Source of the DNA: Bacteroidales bacterium
GTDB lineage: Bacteria > Bacteroidota > Bacteroidia > Bacteroidales > UBA932
Direction: 5' to 3'
Length of the DNA stretch: 41,574 nt
NCBI GenBank assembly: GCA_012744435.1
Contig: JAAYCA010000051.1
Coordinates: 1-41,574, forward strand
This document shows, piece by piece, positions 40,664-41,574 of this stretch; position 1 is the first letter of the stretch; each line of letters starts with the position of its first letter. The position numbers and the translations under genes were made by a program. The notes beneath the pieces were generated by a model. It made no database searches. It was not told where the DNA came from and saw nothing but the letters and a program-made list of their open reading frames with translations.

Positions 40664-41203
40664 ATGAAAAAGCACACTTTCGCAATCCTCCTCCTTTTCC
40701 TGGCACTGGGCTTTTCCGCCCGGGCGCAGAACGATGCCGACGTGGTCAAGGCCGTCCGGGCCGCCTACTCCGAAGCCAGGGAGAAGATCAAGCTGGCGGA
40801 CGGGGACTCCTCCCCGCGCAACGACGCCTCGGCCACCCTGCGCTACAATGTCCCCGGCACGGGCCCGCGCACGACGGTCGTGCACTGTTATTTCGACCTG
40901 GACACCGACGAAGACGGGGCGCACTACCGGCCCTACTTCCTCACGCTCAAATACAACATCGCCGCCCGCGCTTTCTATGAGGAGTACCTCTTCGATCCGG
41001 AAAGCGGACGCCTGCTCTTCGCTTTCCTCCAGGGTGACACGTTCGAAGGCGGGAAGAACGAAGAGCGCTATTATTACGACGGGTCCGGCAAGCTCGCTTC
41101 GGCGAACGTCAAGGGAGAACGCACGGTCGAAGACGCCCTCCTGCTCAGCCGGGCGGAGGATTACCGCCGCCTCATCCCGCAGTTTCTGGACTTCTCTTAT
41201 TAA
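40664..41203 (+). CDS. Small secreted protein of unknown function
   Basis: 179 residues, not recognised. A clear Sec signal (MKKHTFAILLLFLALGFSARAQ) is followed by an acidic domain of mixed helix and strand. Notable blocks are VVKAVRAAYSEAREKIKLAD, TTVVHCYFDLDTDEDGAHYRPYFLTLKYN and a C-terminal AEDYRRLIPQFLDFSY. Only one Cys is in the mature part. There is no lipobox, so it is probably a soluble periplasmic protein. It stands alone between divergent promoters and the tRNA-Asn promoter. The compact, well-formed reading frame argues for a real gene. Confidence 0.75.
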   Translation: MKKHTFAILLLFLALGFSARAQNDADVVKAVRAAYSEAREKIKLADGDSSPRNDASATLRYNVPGTGPRTTVVHCYFDLDTDEDGAHYRPYFLTLKYNIAARAFYEEYLFDPESGRLLFAFLQGDTFEGGKNEERYYYDGSGKLASANVKGERTVEDALLLSRAEDYRRLIPQFLDFSY

Positions 41204-41245
41204 GGGAGACGCGGCATTTCGCGACGCAAAAAATTGTCAAAATAA

Positions 41246-41276
41246 TTTGCGCATTCGATAAAATGCCGTATATTTG
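41246..41276 (+). promoter_or_regulatory. Promoter of tRNA-Asn
   Basis: TTTG (41246-41249), 19 bases, TATATTTG (41269-41276), a full consensus match. Predicted start near 41280, about 27 nt before the tRNA. Confidence 0.85.
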
Positions 41277-41306
41277 CAATCCCAAAACGAAAGTGGCGGG
41301 CAACAA

Positions 41307-41380
41307 TCCTCCTTAGCTCAGTTGGTTAGAGCACCTGACTGTTAATCAGGGGGTCCTGGGTTCAAGTCCCCGAGGGGGAG
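41307..41380 (+). tRNA. tRNA-Asn (anticodon GTT)
   Basis: 74-nt cloverleaf. The acceptor is TCCTCCT/AGGGGGA, the D stem GCTC/GAGC, and the anticodon stem CCTGA/TCAGG carries loop CTGTTAA (anticodon GTT). The T stem CTGGG/CCCCG has one mismatch and loop TTCAAGT. CCA is not encoded. Confidence 0.95.
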
Positions 41381-41384
41381 CACA

Positions 41385-41421
41385 AAAAAAGACATCTGCA
41401 AGTCCTGCAGATGTCTTTTTT
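41385..41421 (+). terminator. Terminator of tRNA-Asn
   Basis: Perfect 16-bp stem AAAAAAGACATCTGCA / TGCAGATGTCTTTTTT with loop AGTCC, starting 4 bases after the tRNA. T-runs are present in both directions. Confidence 0.93.
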
Positions 41422-41462
41422 GCATTCGTGGGGAGAATCTTATCCTCTCCGATATAATAGAC

Positions 41463-41561
41463 ATTTTCGGTTGGTGAAACACCATATAAGCATTTGATTT
41501 ATTTACATTTATGACTACCTTATTGAAATGCGTTTCAATAAAGTAGTGATATGCCGAAAAT
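41463..41561. repeat. Nested inverted repeats in the non-coding tail
   Basis: The outer pair ATTTTCGG (41463-41470) / CCGAAAAT (41554-41561) encloses AT-rich sequence. Inside is CTACCTTATTGAAA-TGCG-TTTCAATAAAGTAG (41516-41547), 14-bp arms with one mismatch. No gene is seen from 41381 to the window end. It could be a regulatory region of the next gene or the end of an element next to a tRNA. Confidence 0.5.
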
Positions 41562-41574
41562 AAGGAGACGTCAA

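Noticed and set aside
1..41574. Insertion sequences, prophage or plasmid functions
   Set aside because: No transposase, integrase, phage structural or replication gene was recognised on either strand.

Overview
The window is one GC-rich (about 60% by eye), densely coded stretch of a chromosome from the order Bacteroidales, probably a gut lineage of the Alistipes / Cryptobacteroides / RC9 kind. The exact genus cannot be read from the sequence. The evidence is Bacteroidota-type promoters (TTTG-N19-TAnnTTTG) at several genes, absence of clear Shine-Dalgarno sites, lipoprotein signals, Bacteroidota-specific families (DUF4837, DUF4922 fused to SpoIID, DUF6515-like, HU-CCDC81-type) and a Bacteroidales rhamnose utilisation locus. 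No IS element, prophage, CRISPR array or rRNA operon is visible.

Layout: (1) 1-6.9 kb, housekeeping: mltG; a tRNA-Glu / rpsT / tRNA-Pro transcription unit; a leftward operon of a degenerate M23 protein, dxr, rseP and a DUF4837 lipoprotein; and the rightward pair ruvX-def. (2) 6.9-18.4 kb, L-rhamnose locus: a leftward operon of a GH78 alpha-L-rhamnosidase followed by rhaA, rhaT, rhaB and rhaD, divergent from a rightward unit of a small secreted orphan protein, an AraC-family regulator and a second, lipoprotein GH78 enzyme. The divergent promoter holds a 21-bp-spaced direct repeat that is a good candidate AraC operator. A deletion relic of a second araC gene lies directly behind the second GH78 gene. 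(3) 18.4-25.2 kb: a leftward operon of an M48 lipoprotein protease, a phosphohexomutase and a LysM-M23 endopeptidase, and a rightward pair of a sialate O-acetylesterase-like protein and an M28 peptidase. Between them is an orphan promoter plus terminator that predicts an undescribed small RNA of about 88 nt. (4) 25.1-32.1 kb: tRNA-Leu and the leftward operon prfB-class I fumarase-AsmA-serB. (5) 32.2-40.6 kb: a leftward envelope / peptidoglycan-recycling operon of an HU-like membrane protein, a Nudix hydrolase, DUF4922-SpoIID, AmpG-type permease, NamZ-type exo-muramidase, a DUF6515-like protein and murI. (6) 40.6-41.6 kb: a small secreted protein, tRNA-Asn with terminator, and a palindromic non-coding tail.

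Rhamnose-containing glycans would be cut by the two GH78 enzymes. Rhamnose enters by RhaT and passes through RhaA, RhaB and RhaD to dihydroxyacetone phosphate and lactaldehyde, probably under the AraC regulator. In the envelope operon SpoIID (chain cleavage), NamZ (release of MurNAc), AmpG (uptake) and MurI (D-Glu supply) form a coherent wall-turnover set. Small palindromic repeats occur between genes and, unusually, inside rhaB, the spoIID-type gene and perhaps murI, where they are translated in frame.
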